A stretch of 64,000 nucleotides of DNA from Burkholderia sp. D-99. Its GTDB lineage: Bacteria > Pseudomonadota > Gammaproteobacteria > Burkholderiales > Burkholderiaceae. The position numbers were made by a program, and so were the translations under genes. Positions 8,264-16,347 of this stretch are shown one piece after another (the stretch's first letter is position 1; each line of letters starts with the position of its first letter). Below the pieces are notes generated by a model, which was given only the letters and a program-made list of their open reading frames with translations, had not been told where the DNA came from and searched no databases. The DNA lies in NCBI RefSeq assembly GCF_011605345.1, contig NZ_JAAOXM010000002.1, positions 124,001 through 188,000 on the forward strand, written 5' to 3'.

Positions 8264-8719
8264 TCAAGCCGCGAGGGGCTTCTGCATGAATACGCTCAGC
8301 GGGTCATTCACGTAATCGCCAAACGGCCCACGGCGCTCATACCCCGCTGACGCGTACAAGGCCAGCGCCTCAGGTTGATAAGGTCCGGTCTCGAGCCTGA
8401 GCAACGCGCAACCGAGATCGATCGCCCCTGACTCGAGCAGCGCCATGAGTTTCCTCGCGACACCTTGCCCGCGACCTTGCGGGCTGACATACATCCGCTT
8501 CAATTCGCCGAATTCGGGATTGAGGACAATCGCCCCGCACCCGATTGCCTTGCCCTCGCTGTCCCGCGCGACGGCGAACAGCACATTGGATTGCTTCAGC
8601 GACGCGATATCCAGAGCGTGCCGGCTCTCGGGCGGGTACAGGGTGTCCTGGTACGCATCGAGATCGGCGATGAGGGCGATCACGTCGGGTTGATCGGGAG
8701 ACTCGAAGGCGATAGTCAT
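8264..8719 (-). CDS. GNAT family N-acetyltransferase
   Basis: A 151-residue GNAT enzyme. The acetyl-CoA loop reads Gln-Gly-Arg-Gly-Gln-Gly-Val-Ala (about 81-88), preceded by the Met-Tyr-Val strand, with the final Leu-Tyr-Ala-Ser-Ala-Gly-Tyr motif B near residue 125. The length and the start (Met-Thr-Ile) fit the stand-alone PA4866/YjaB-like class. Acceptor is unknown. No operon partner is obvious: the flanking gaps are about 200 bp on each side. Confidence 0.88.
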   Translation of the reverse strand: MTIAFESPDQPDVIALIADLDAYQDTLYPPESRHALDIASLKQSNVLFAVARDSEGKAIGCGAIVLNPEFGELKRMYVSPQGRGQGVARKLMALLESGAIDLGCALLRLETGPYQPEALALYASAGYERRGPFGDYVNDPLSVFMQKPLAA

Positions 8720-8916
8720 GGCAGACGAAAACGAAGCTGGGCAAAGAGGAAATTGAAGTACCCGGCGACGCAGCCGTATTCGACATCGATGGCTGTCCGG
8801 TCTTCAGCCGCCGATTGTCAGCGATGTTTCCGGTGCTGTCGAATGTCTCAAAAAGCGGGCGAATCCATTAGCGTCGCGATACCGCCCGACTCAACGACAA
8901 TCGAGACGATTGCATC

Positions 8917-9720
8917 CTATTGAGCAACGGCATCGACCATCGCTTGCGCTTCGGACAGAAACCGCGCATAGCGCCGCTGTTTGGGCAATTGCTGCGCGAA
9001 ACAGGCTGGCCGCTGCTCCTCGGCCACGCGCTCCGCACTGCAGGCGGCAATCGTCGGCAACGTCGCATCCCGCCACAGGAGATAAACCCGTGCGCCCTGC
9101 CTGATCGACACGGCCAACTTGTTCGGCCCATCCGGCATCCCGTCCTGGCTTTCACCCAGCAGCCATGCTTTCACCACCGCATCGGCCGGCTTCCGCTTCA
9201 CCGGCAATTCGGCGAACCGGAATGCCATGGCGTCGTTACCAAACACGTCGGTGTAAAACGTCTCGTTATCGAAAATCGCCGCGACATCGTCCGCCGACTT
9301 GATCCCCGCATCCGCCGTCGCCACCCAGGCCTTCAAAAGCGGAACCGTCGTCACGACGAGATTCACCTTGCCGTCGTCCGACTTCAAGAACAGTCCATCC
9401 GGCCCGGGCGTCGTCCCGTTGTCGATATAGAGACCATCGACGGTACTCCCCGCCTTCGCGGAAAAGCCTTTCGCCCTGACCTTCCCGACCAGCTTGGCCA
9501 GCCGCGCATTCACCTCGGGCGTGTACTTCTTGTCCAGTTCCGTCTTGTCGTCCGGCTGCGCCGCCCCGATCGCGTCGACAGCCTGCTTCCGATAGGCAAG
9601 ATAAGAATCGGTCGGCGACGCAATCACCTTCGCCCCCACCCCGGCGATCACCGCGACAAGAACCGCCGCCCCCACTCCGATCTTCCACCTGGAAATGCGC
9701 TTCATTTTTATGGACGTCAT
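8917..9720 (-). CDS. membrane-anchored protein of unknown function
   Basis: A 267-residue protein with a positively charged N-terminus (Lys-Met-Lys-Arg-Ile-Ser-Arg-Trp-Lys) and one transmembrane segment at about 12-33, the rest presumably periplasmic. The soluble part contains a Gly-Leu-Tyr-Ile-Asp-Asn-Gly and Gly-Pro-Asp-Gly-Leu-Phe turn and repeated Lys/Ala-rich helices. I do not recognise it. I place the start at the ATG at 9720: the frame is open to 9762, but a start there would lie inside the terminator of the upstream chemoreceptor gene. A further Met at 9705 is also possible. Confidence 0.65.
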   Translation of the reverse strand: MTSIKMKRISRWKIGVGAAVLVAVIAGVGAKVIASPTDSYLAYRKQAVDAIGAAQPDDKTELDKKYTPEVNARLAKLVGKVRAKGFSAKAGSTVDGLYIDNGTTPGPDGLFLKSDDGKVNLVVTTVPLLKAWVATADAGIKSADDVAAIFDNETFYTDVFGNDAMAFRFAELPVKRKPADAVVKAWLLGESQDGMPDGPNKLAVSIRQGARVYLLWRDATLPTIAACSAERVAEEQRPACFAQQLPKQRRYARFLSEAQAMVDAVAQ

Positions 9721-9739
9721 CGAATCCCGCACCGATATG

Positions 9740-9771
9740 CAAAACGGCTGCCGTGAAACCACGGCAGCCGT
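9740..9771 (-). terminator. rho-independent terminator of the chemoreceptor gene
   Basis: A 12-bp perfect stem (9744-9755 with 9760-9771, loop of four) followed on the minus strand by TTTT (9740-9743). It lies 38 bp after the chemoreceptor stop and just before the start of the next gene. Confidence 0.85.
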
Positions 9772-9809
9772 CCCTCAGAAACGCCCCATTCTAAATCGTG
9801 AATCAGGCT

Positions 9810-11672
9810 TTATTCATCCACCTTGAAAGCCGACACGAGCCTGGTCAGTTCCGCCGCCTGCTGTTTCAAGCTCGCAGCGGCCGCCGCGCTTTCTTCCACC
9901 AGCGCCGCATTCTGCTGCGTCATCTGGTCGAGCGACTGCACCGCATCGCCGATCTGGTCGATCCCGGCACTCTGCTCCAGGCTCGCCTCGGCAATCTCGC
10001 TCATCATCGCGCTCACCCCCTGCACCTGCGACACGACATCGCGCATCACCTTCCCTGCCTCGCTGACCAGCCGCGACCCGGTATTCACGGTGCCTGCGCT
10101 ATGCTCGATCAGCGCCTTGATCTCCTTGGCCGCCTGCGCGCTGCGCTGCGCCAGATTCCGCACTTCCGATGCCACCACGGCGAACCCGCGCCCCTGCTCC
10201 CCGGCCCGCGCCGCCTCGACGGCTGCATTCAGCGCGAGAATGTTCGTCTGGAACGAGATGCTGTCGATCATCACGATGATCTCGGAGATCCGCTGCGACG
10301 CGTCGCTGATCTGCTCCATCGTCGTCACGACCTCGCCCACCACCTGCCCGCCGCGCGCCGCCGTATCCGACGCACCGTTGATCATCTTCGCGGCGGTCGT
10401 CGCGGTCTCGGTGTTGTTGCGCACCACGGCCGTGATTTCTTCCATCGACGACGCCGTCCGCTCCAGATTGCTCGACTGCCCCTCCGTGCGTTCGCTCAGA
10501 TCCGCATTCCCCGATGCAATCTGCGCCGACCCGGTCGCAATCGACGCGGACGCCGTGCGAATGCTGTGCACCAGCGTCGACAGCGACGACACGAACCGGT
10601 TGAACGCGTCCGACAACTGCCCGATTTCGTCCTGGCTCTCGACCGTCATCCGGCGCGTGAGGTCGCCCTGGCCGCTGGCGATCTCCGACAGCAGCGTCGC
10701 CGCGCGGCGGATCGGCGCGGCAATCGCGCGGCCCACCAGCCAGATCACGAACAGCGCGACCCCGAGGCCCACCACCGCCGCGACCAGCGCCGCACTGCGG
10801 ATCGCGCTCGTCACGGGCCCGAGCAGTTCGGCCTGCGGCACCTCGACGACGACATACGCGTTCAATTCCGGAATGAACGACGTCGCGATGAAGCGCGCGC
10901 CGCCGTCGCCCTCGTAGCTCAGGTACGCATACGGCTTGCCGGCCAGCAGCGTCGACGACGCATCGCCGGGCAACCCCTGCTGGTCCTTCATGAAATGCTT
11001 GCCGTCGATCAGCGACGAATCGCGATGCATCATGATCGCGCCGTCGGGACGCACGAGATACGCGAACCCGGTCTCGCCGATCCGGTAAGCGGCGATACCC
11101 TTCGCGAGCGCATCGACGGACAGGCTCATGCAGGCCGCGCCGATCGGCACGCCGTCGAGCTCGACGCGGCTGTTGATGAACATCATGTAGCCGCCGACCG
11201 TCACCTCGCGGTCCATGTTCACGTCGAACGCCTTGCCGGACGACAGGAAGCCGGTCAGCCACTGATCCTTGTCGGTCACCTTCCGCTGCAGGCCGGATTC
11301 GTTGTAGTAGTTGCCGCTCTTCACGGACACCCACTGCACCGACGCGGCCTTCTGCTCGTCCTTCACGTTCTTCGCGAGCTGGATCCAGTTGCGCGTGCCG
11401 GCGTCGGGTTCGCCGTCGGCTTCCCATTGCAGCAGAAACGCGTCGCGCGCGAGAATCCTCGATGCCGCGATCGGGCCGGCCATCTGCCGCTGCACGTCGG
11501 CGCGGATGCCGTTCACGGCCGTCGGCAGCTCTTCGCGGACGACGCGATCGCGTACCGCGTTACCGATCAGACGGATGCTGAGCCCGCTCGAGATCGCGAC
11601 GAACACGAGCAGGCAACTCGTCATGCTGAGAATCAGCTTGTTCTGAATGGAAAGCTTGCGCCAGAAGTGCAT
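9810..11672 (-). CDS. methyl-accepting chemotaxis protein with Cache-type sensor
   Basis: A 620-residue chemoreceptor. Transmembrane helix 1 is at about 12-34, a 260-residue periplasmic Cache-type ligand domain follows, helix 2 is at about 293-315, then a HAMP domain (Arg-Arg-Ala-Ala near 322) and a long signalling coiled coil. The hairpin tip (Gln-Thr-Asn-Ile-Leu-Ala-Leu-Asn then Gly-Arg-Gly-Phe-Ala-Val-Val-Ala near 470-500) is intact, so it can engage CheW/CheA. The C-terminus ends in Lys-Val-Asp-Glu and lacks the CheR/CheB pentapeptide. It lies 158 bp after the MotB-like gene in the same direction, which may link it to that locus. Ligand unknown. Confidence 0.93.
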   Translation of the reverse strand: MHFWRKLSIQNKLILSMTSCLLVFVAISSGLSIRLIGNAVRDRVVREELPTAVNGIRADVQRQMAGPIAASRILARDAFLLQWEADGEPDAGTRNWIQLAKNVKDEQKAASVQWVSVKSGNYYNESGLQRKVTDKDQWLTGFLSSGKAFDVNMDREVTVGGYMMFINSRVELDGVPIGAACMSLSVDALAKGIAAYRIGETGFAYLVRPDGAIMMHRDSSLIDGKHFMKDQQGLPGDASSTLLAGKPYAYLSYEGDGGARFIATSFIPELNAYVVVEVPQAELLGPVTSAIRSAALVAAVVGLGVALFVIWLVGRAIAAPIRRAATLLSEIASGQGDLTRRMTVESQDEIGQLSDAFNRFVSSLSTLVHSIRTASASIATGSAQIASGNADLSERTEGQSSNLERTASSMEEITAVVRNNTETATTAAKMINGASDTAARGGQVVGEVVTTMEQISDASQRISEIIVMIDSISFQTNILALNAAVEAARAGEQGRGFAVVASEVRNLAQRSAQAAKEIKALIEHSAGTVNTGSRLVSEAGKVMRDVVSQVQGVSAMMSEIAEASLEQSAGIDQIGDAVQSLDQMTQQNAALVEESAAAAASLKQQAAELTRLVSAFKVDE

Positions 11673-11830
11673 GGGGAACCCTCGATAACCGCTCGGTCTG
11701 AGCCAGTTTGGGTTATCGGCATGCGGGCGCGGAACCGCATCGCTGATTTCAGATGTTCATCATGCGAGATTTGTTATGTTGTTGTCAGGCGGGCATAGGC
11801 GGCCGCCTATCGGCGCGCGATCGGCGTCAA

Positions 11831-12499
11831 TCAGTATGCAACGAAGATCGTGACGCGCCGGTTTCGTGCCCGCGCGGCCGCATCGTCACCCGCGACGAGC
11901 GGCTGCGTATCGGCCCGCCCGATCGCCGCGAGCCGGTGCGGTGCCACGCCGCGCTCGGTCAGGTAGCGTACGACGCTCCCCGCGCGCGCCGACGACAGCT
12001 CCCAGTTCGATTCGTATTTGGCGTTCGCAATCGGCACGCTGTCGGTATGCCCTTCGACGAGAATGTCGCCGGTCGCGTGATCGCTCAGCGCCTGCGCGAT
12101 CTGGTTCAGCACGGGCGCCGAATCGGCCAGCAAGCGCGCATCGCCGACATTGAACAGGATCTTCGCGTCGATGCCGATCTCGACGCCGTGCGGCGCTTTC
12201 ACGAGCGAGATCCGGCCGTTCGCCTTCAACGAATCGAGCAAGGCGAGCCACGGCGGTGAGCGCTCGGGCGTCACGGCAGCGGATGCGCTCGCGGCGCTCC
12301 CGGCATGCCGCGCGAGCGTCTGGTACCGCGCGTCGAGCGCGTTGTATTTCGCGAGCTGGAGCACATACAACGCGAGAAACAGCACCATCAGCGTCGTGAT
12401 GAGATCCGCGTACGAAATCAGCCAGCGGCCGGACTGCGCGCCGTCGAGTTCGTCATCGTCGCGATCGGCCGCGGATGCACCGTCAGTTCGAGCAGTCAT
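11831..12499 (-). CDS. MotB-like stator protein with OmpA peptidoglycan-binding domain
   Basis: A 222-residue protein with MotB architecture: short cytoplasmic N-terminus, one membrane helix (about 26-49, Trp-Leu-Ile-Ser-Tyr-Ala-Asp-Leu), and a periplasmic OmpA domain. The proton-carrying Asp is at position 32, the same number as in E. coli MotB. The wall-binding motif Gly-His-Thr-Asp-Ser, then Asn-Trp-Glu-Leu-Ser-Ser-Ala-Arg-Ala (about 150-175), is complete. It is shorter than E. coli MotB (308). It follows the MotA-like gene by 39 bp, so the two should form one ion-driven stator. No flagellar genes are near; alternatives are MotCD-like auxiliary stators. Confidence 0.88.
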   Translation of the reverse strand: MTARTDGASAADRDDDELDGAQSGRWLISYADLITTLMVLFLALYVLQLAKYNALDARYQTLARHAGSAASASAAVTPERSPPWLALLDSLKANGRISLVKAPHGVEIGIDAKILFNVGDARLLADSAPVLNQIAQALSDHATGDILVEGHTDSVPIANAKYESNWELSSARAGSVVRYLTERGVAPHRLAAIGRADTQPLVAGDDAAARARNRRVTIFVAY

Positions 12500-12538
12500 G
12501 CTGTGGGAAATCCGGGTTGTTCGTCCGACACACGCCCA

Positions 12539-13303
12539 TCACGCGAGCGACTCCGCCGCGCGCCCGCGCACGTCGCCGGTCAGGCGCGTTTCGATCGTAT
12601 GCGGCGATTCCTTGCGCGAAATCGCCAGCAAACCGTCGAGATACAGCTTGCGAAACCGCAGCTCGCTGTCGATCTGCGCGCGCAGCTTGCCGTAAAGCGG
12701 CAGGAACACGAGGTTCGCAAGCGCCAGCCCGTACAGCGTCGCGATGAACGCGACCGCGATACCCGGCCCGAGCTGCGCCGGCTCGAGAATATGGCTCGTC
12801 ACCTGCACGAGCCCGAGCACCGAGCCGAGAATGCCGAACGTCGGCGCATACCCGCCCGCCTGCTGCCACACGCGCGCGGCGGCCAGGCGGCTGCGTTCGT
12901 ATGCATCGAGCTCGCGCTGCAATGCGTCCTCGAGCACGGCGGTCGACACGCCGTTCGCCAGCAGTTCGAGCCCGCGGCGCGCAAACGGATGGATGCCGCT
13001 CACGTCCATCGATTCGAACGCAAGCAGCCCGTCGAGCTTCGCGCGGTCGCCCCATTCGAGCAGGTCGGACAGGTTCTTGCGATCGACCTCGCGCGCCCGC
13101 ACGAACGCGAGCCGCAACTGTTTCACCGCGTCGAAGAAGCGCGCCCAGGTGTTCTGAATCATCACCGCGCCGAGCGTGCCGCCGAGTACGATGACGAGCG
13201 CCTCGAACTGGAACAGCATCGTGAAATGCCCGCCTTCCAGCGCGAAACCGAACACGATCGCCGCGCCGCCAAGCACCACGCCGGCCAGGGTCAACAGATC
13301 CAT
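12539..13303 (-). CDS. MotA-like stator channel protein
   Basis: A 254-residue MotA/PomA-type inner-membrane protein with two N-terminal helices, a cytoplasmic loop of about 100 residues and two C-terminal helices. The torque-loop pair seen as Arg90/Glu98 in E. coli MotA is Lys89/Glu97 here. The functionally critical prolines are matched by Pro154 (in Gly-Tyr-Ala-Pro-Thr-Phe-Gly) and Pro202. The ATG at 13303 is preceded by AAAGGAGG. The gene lies 14 bp after the cNMP/FliG-like gene and 39 bp before the MotB-like gene. It is a real MotA and not a TolQ/ExbB, judged by the long loop. Confidence 0.9.
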   Translation of the reverse strand: MDLLTLAGVVLGGAAIVFGFALEGGHFTMLFQFEALVIVLGGTLGAVMIQNTWARFFDAVKQLRLAFVRAREVDRKNLSDLLEWGDRAKLDGLLAFESMDVSGIHPFARRGLELLANGVSTAVLEDALQRELDAYERSRLAAARVWQQAGGYAPTFGILGSVLGLVQVTSHILEPAQLGPGIAVAFIATLYGLALANLVFLPLYGKLRAQIDSELRFRKLYLDGLLAISRKESPHTIETRLTGDVRGRAAESLA

Positions 13304-13317
13304 GCGCGCCTCCTTTG

Positions 13318-14613
13318 TCATGCGTCCGATGCAGATGCAACGGGTGCGGTGCCCGCCGCCTGCGCCTTCGCCGCGCGAACGGCATCCAGCACGCGCCGCT
13401 CGATGTCCTCGATCTCGACCGGATCGAGCTTGAGCTCGCGGCGCATCACCCACGACACCTCGTTGCGCCGCGCCTCGGTCATCACGGAGAACAGCTTGTC
13501 GGCCACCGCGCGATCGTCGAGATTCGCGATCAGCTTCGCGAGATCGTAGGTATCGAACGCGCTGATGACGTCGAACAGCGTGCGCGCGTCGATCCACACG
13601 AGATCCTCCAGCGCGCGCACGTCGCCGCCGCGACGCGCATTGCGCCGCGAGAAGTACGCGACACCCTTCTGCTCGACGTAACTGAGTACCTTCGATTTGC
13701 GGAACGCGAACACTTCTTCGGCAATTTCGCCGTTCGACAGCTTGTTGAGCAGCATCGTCTTCTCGACGCCGATCAGCGATTCCAGATCGGCGAGCTCGAT
13801 GAGCTCGAGTTCGCTGTTGATCGAAAGATCGAGATCGTGATCGGCCACCTGCTGTGCGCGATCGATCACGCGTGCGGCGTCGAACGTGACGACCTGGCGC
13901 GCATCCGACGACGCCGCATAGTCGGCTACCCCGCCGGCGTGGTCCGCCTGCGCCGCTTCGATCGTGACGAGATTGAGCTTCTCCATGCGTCGCAGCATCG
14001 CGAGCACGTGCGGCCGCGAGTGGCCGGCAATCGCGCGGCATTTGCGGATGACTTCGGCGAGCGGCACCGATGTTTCGGCCGCATGCGCCTGCATCGGCCG
14101 GCGCGTCCAGGCGTCGCCGGCTTCACGCGTATCGGCGCCCGCCATCAGCGCCAGCACATGCGCATACGACAACACGCCCGGCATGAAGTCGGCATGCGTA
14201 TAGGTCGCGAGCTGGTCGTCCTTGCGCTTCACGCGACGGATCATCGTCCGCACGATATGACGCAGCAGCGCCGACACGCGCTCGATTTCCTCGTCGAGCA
14301 TGCCGGCCGGCACGACCGTCAGCTGACAGAATGAAAGCGCCTTCGCGGTATGGGCCCGCGGCTCGGCCGCGAGCAACGCCGATTCACCGAAGAACTCGCC
14401 ACGACCGAGCGTCGCGACGACGACACGCTTGTCGTCGCATCGCGTGGACAGCTCGACCTTGCCGTCGGTGATCAGAAAGATGACGGGCTCGCCTGCAAAA
14501 CCCTCGGAGTAAATGATTTCCCCGGGCGCCGCCGTACGCGTCCACGATTGCTGACGATTCAAATCGATTCCCCTGCTGCACTGACTTTCTTGTTCGGCCG
14601 CGCCGCGCTTCAT
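13318..14613 (-). CDS. cyclic-nucleotide-binding protein fused to a FliG C-terminal-like domain
   Basis: A 431-residue cytosolic protein. Residues 28-115 form a CRP-type cyclic-nucleotide domain whose phosphate-binding cassette has Gly-Glu-Phe-Phe-Gly-Glu-Ser (Glu77) and Pro-Arg (Arg86). Residues about 180-218 look like a winged helix. Residues 334-412 match the FliG C-terminal torque domain: Leu-Glu-Asp-Leu-Val-x-Ile-Asp-x-Arg-Thr-Leu corresponds to E. coli FliG's Phe-Glu-Asn-Leu-Val-Asp-Val-Asp-Asp-Arg-Ser-Ile, and the following helices align to the end. The FliG N and middle domains (EHPQ motif) are absent. It lies 14 bp before the MotA-like gene. A TTG at 14562 after AGGGGA is an alternative start. 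A cNMP-controlled partner for the adjacent stator is my inference. Confidence 0.8.
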   Translation of the reverse strand: MKRGAAEQESQCSRGIDLNRQQSWTRTAAPGEIIYSEGFAGEPVIFLITDGKVELSTRCDDKRVVVATLGRGEFFGESALLAAEPRAHTAKALSFCQLTVVPAGMLDEEIERVSALLRHIVRTMIRRVKRKDDQLATYTHADFMPGVLSYAHVLALMAGADTREAGDAWTRRPMQAHAAETSVPLAEVIRKCRAIAGHSRPHVLAMLRRMEKLNLVTIEAAQADHAGGVADYAASSDARQVVTFDAARVIDRAQQVADHDLDLSINSELELIELADLESLIGVEKTMLLNKLSNGEIAEEVFAFRKSKVLSYVEQKGVAYFSRRNARRGGDVRALEDLVWIDARTLFDVISAFDTYDLAKLIANLDDRAVADKLFSVMTEARRNEVSWVMRRELKLDPVEIEDIERRVLDAVRAAKAQAAGTAPVASASDA

Positions 14614-14645
14614 GCGCGATCGTCGCTGCCGTCCCCGTGCCCTCG

Positions 14646-14673
14646 TTTACGACACGAGCGGAGTCGTTCTTTA
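14646..14673 (-). promoter_or_regulatory. weak candidate sigma-28-like promoter for the motor genes
   Basis: On the minus strand TAAAGAAC (14666-14673) is followed after 12 bp by GTCGTAAA (14646-14653). Each box matches five of eight bases of the flagellar sigma-28 consensus (TAAAGTTT, GCCGATAA; normal spacing 11). It ends 33 bp before the ATG of the fusion gene. Weak; could be chance. Confidence 0.25.
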
Positions 14674-14835
14674 ACGTCGTCGCAGGGGTTCCGGACTCGA
14701 CAGTGGCAGCAAAACGTTTGCGCTGAGGATACGGCCCGATGCATCCGGGAAAACGATAGCGGCCGCACGTCCCGCGGATCGCGCGGGCCCGCCGCAACCC
14801 TTACGCGCGGCCTTCAACGCATACGAACCCGCGGC

Positions 14836-15357
14836 TCACTCGTGCAAGCCCCACGATACGAGCACCGCGTGGATGTTGCGTGCGTACTCGTCCCGAAAGC
14901 GCGGCGTTTCCGAGTGATACGCGCCGATCGCCTGCCAGGTGTTTCCGTAGCGGACCATCTTGCGCTTCAGCATCCACGCCGCGACGTAGATGTTCACGCA
15001 CGCGTCCTTCAATGCGCCCGGCGGCACACCGTAGCGGCGCAGTTCGCCGAAGTGCACCGAGTTGATCTGGGTCTGGCCGACGTCGATGCTGCCATCCGCG
15101 TTGCGATGCACGGCGGCGGGATTGCCTTTCGATTCGTACCACGCGATCGCGCGCAGAATCTGCGGGTTGACGCCCTGATAGCCGGCTGCGCGCTCGAAAC
15201 AGGCGCTGCCGGGCACGACGTCGTCCGCACGCACCGGCGCGACGACAAGCACACTCAGCAACATCGCGAACCGCAGCCATGCCGTGCAGCCTGCTCGCAT
15301 CGAGGTGATCCGGGTCCGGGTCGTCACGTCCGCGCCGCTTCGATCATGCCGCTTCAT
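14836..15357 (-). CDS. IagB/VirB1-like lytic transglycosylase
   Basis: A 173-residue exported enzyme of the small invasion-associated transglycosylase type (IagB, IpgF, VirB1). A signal peptide ends near Val-Arg-Ala (about residue 44). The catalytic glutamate is in Ile-Ala-Trp-Tyr-Glu-Ser-Lys-Gly-Asn-Pro, followed by Asp-Val-Gly-Gln-Thr-Gln-Ile-Asn and the Ala-Tyr-His-Ser motif near the end. Such enzymes cut peptidoglycan glycan strands locally so that an envelope machine can be inserted. Its ATG overlaps the stop of the preceding gene by four bases, which is strong evidence for translational coupling. It lies 222 bp before the cNMP/FliG-like gene. Confidence 0.9.
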   Translation of the reverse strand: MKRHDRSGADVTTRTRITSMRAGCTAWLRFAMLLSVLVVAPVRADDVVPGSACFERAAGYQGVNPQILRAIAWYESKGNPAAVHRNADGSIDVGQTQINSVHFGELRRYGVPPGALKDACVNIYVAAWMLKRKMVRYGNTWQAIGAYHSETPRFRDEYARNIHAVLVSWGLHE

Positions 15358-15740
15358 TGCGTCATCGCCAGCGCAGCCGCGCCGGTTCCTGTCGTGCGCC
15401 GATCGTGCGTGCTTTTCGCGAGCGCGTCGTCAAGCTTCCTGTCCTCGGCGGCGAGTGCCGCACGCGACTCGTCGGTCACGACGAGACGCACCTGAAATTC
15501 CGGCGCCTTCTTCACGGGCGGCGCGTGGCGCAGCTTCCTCGCGTGACGCCCGCCCGTCGGCGCGGGTGCCTGCGCTTCGTCGTCGCCTCCACCCGCCCCC
15601 GGCGGCAGCGACGCGAACGGCGGCAGCGGCGGAAACACCTGATTGGATGCGGCAGGAGCAAACGGCGCACCGTCGCCGGGTGACGCCGCAAGTGCGGTGC
15701 CGCACACGAACATGGCCGCACAGATCGATAGTCGTAGCAT
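15354..15740 (-). CDS. secreted Pro/Gly-rich protein of the motor locus
   Basis: A 128-residue protein with a signal peptide cleaved near Ala-Leu-Ala (residue 18). A Pro/Gly/Phe-rich linker follows (about 30-75), then a compact charged segment with Phe-Gln-Val-Arg-Leu-Val-Val-Thr and a Glu-Asp-Arg-Lys-Leu-Asp-Asp helix. I do not recognise it. It is 14 bp after the lipoprotein gene and overlaps the transglycosylase start by four bases, so it is part of the same operon and probably works in the periplasm with that enzyme. I chose the ATG at 15740 because the longer frame upstream has no signal peptide. Confidence 0.7.
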   Translation of the reverse strand: MLRLSICAAMFVCGTALAASPGDGAPFAPAASNQVFPPLPPFASLPPGAGGGDDEAQAPAPTGGRHARKLRHAPPVKKAPEFQVRLVVTDESRAALAAEDRKLDDALAKSTHDRRTTGTGAAALAMTQ

Positions 15741-15754
15741 CTCGGGATCTCCTG

Positions 15755-16147
15755 TTACTGGGTCTGGGTCGGTACGACCTGAACGCTGTACGGCCGGCAA
15801 CTCCCGGCCGCGACGTTCTCGACCCGCACCGACGCGGCGCGCGGCGTCGCAACGCCGCGCCGAAGCGACTGGTTCAGGTAACCGAAATCCTGCGGCAGCG
15901 CAGCCACGCGAATCGTCATCGGCTGCGCCTGCCTCGATGCCAGCGCGCCGACTTTCGCGAGCAACGCGGTCAATTGAGGATCGCGTGCGCCGAGCGCATC
16001 GGCTGGTATGACGAAATCGACGAGCGGCGACGACGCGGCGGGCGCGTCGCCGCGCGCATTCGCGTCCTGACGTCCGGATTGAAGTTGAGCGCAGCCGGCC
16101 GACATGACCAACGCAGCGGCACAGACAAGCATGACAAACGGTTTCAC
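15755..16147 (-). CDS. lipoprotein of the motor locus
   Basis: A 130-residue lipoprotein: hydrophobic signal and lipobox Met-Ser-Ala-Gly-Cys with the modified Cys at residue 19. The mature part has an alpha/beta pattern (Leu-Thr-Ala-Leu-Leu-Ala-Lys-Val helix, then Met-Thr-Ile-Arg-Val strand) and a second Cys near residue 115 in Gly-Ser-Cys-Arg-Pro-Tyr. There is no clear family. It is the first gene of a minus-strand series continuing through the secreted protein and transglycosylase, with 14 bp to the next gene. Its likely site is the outer membrane or periplasmic face. Confidence 0.7.
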   Translation of the reverse strand: MKPFVMLVCAAALVMSAGCAQLQSGRQDANARGDAPAASSPLVDFVIPADALGARDPQLTALLAKVGALASRQAQPMTIRVAALPQDFGYLNQSLRRGVATPRAASVRVENVAAGSCRPYSVQVVPTQTQ

Positions 16148-16347
16148 GTGTTTCTCTCGCGGTCACTGGACCTGCGTTATCGGCAACGTGTCCGCGATGT
16201 TTACCCCGGTCGCGCGCGAAGCCCGCCGCACGTGACTTCACGGCGCGCGCCGATTCGTCCGATTTAAGCGCGCCATGATCAGACGCCATTCATCCTATCG
16301 TTGAACGCGCCGCGCGTTTGCGCGCGTGCGCCGCACGTGATCGGCGC

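Noticed and set aside
9721..9762. Upstream start for the anchored protein at 9762
   Set aside because: It would lie inside the chemoreceptor terminator hairpin; starts at 9720 or 9705 are better.
9798..11798. 666-codon plus-strand frame over the chemoreceptor
   Set aside because: Antisense to a chemoreceptor with intact HAMP and signalling domains.
11831..13303. Zorya anti-phage system (ZorA/ZorB are MotA/MotB-like)
   Set aside because: No ZorC, ZorD or ZorE gene is near, the MotA-like protein is 254 residues without the long ZorA tail, and the partner is a FliG-like fusion.
14836..15357. Remnant of a type III or IV secretion locus because of the IagB/VirB1-like transglycosylase
   Set aside because: No secretin, ATPase, needle or pilin genes are present on either side.
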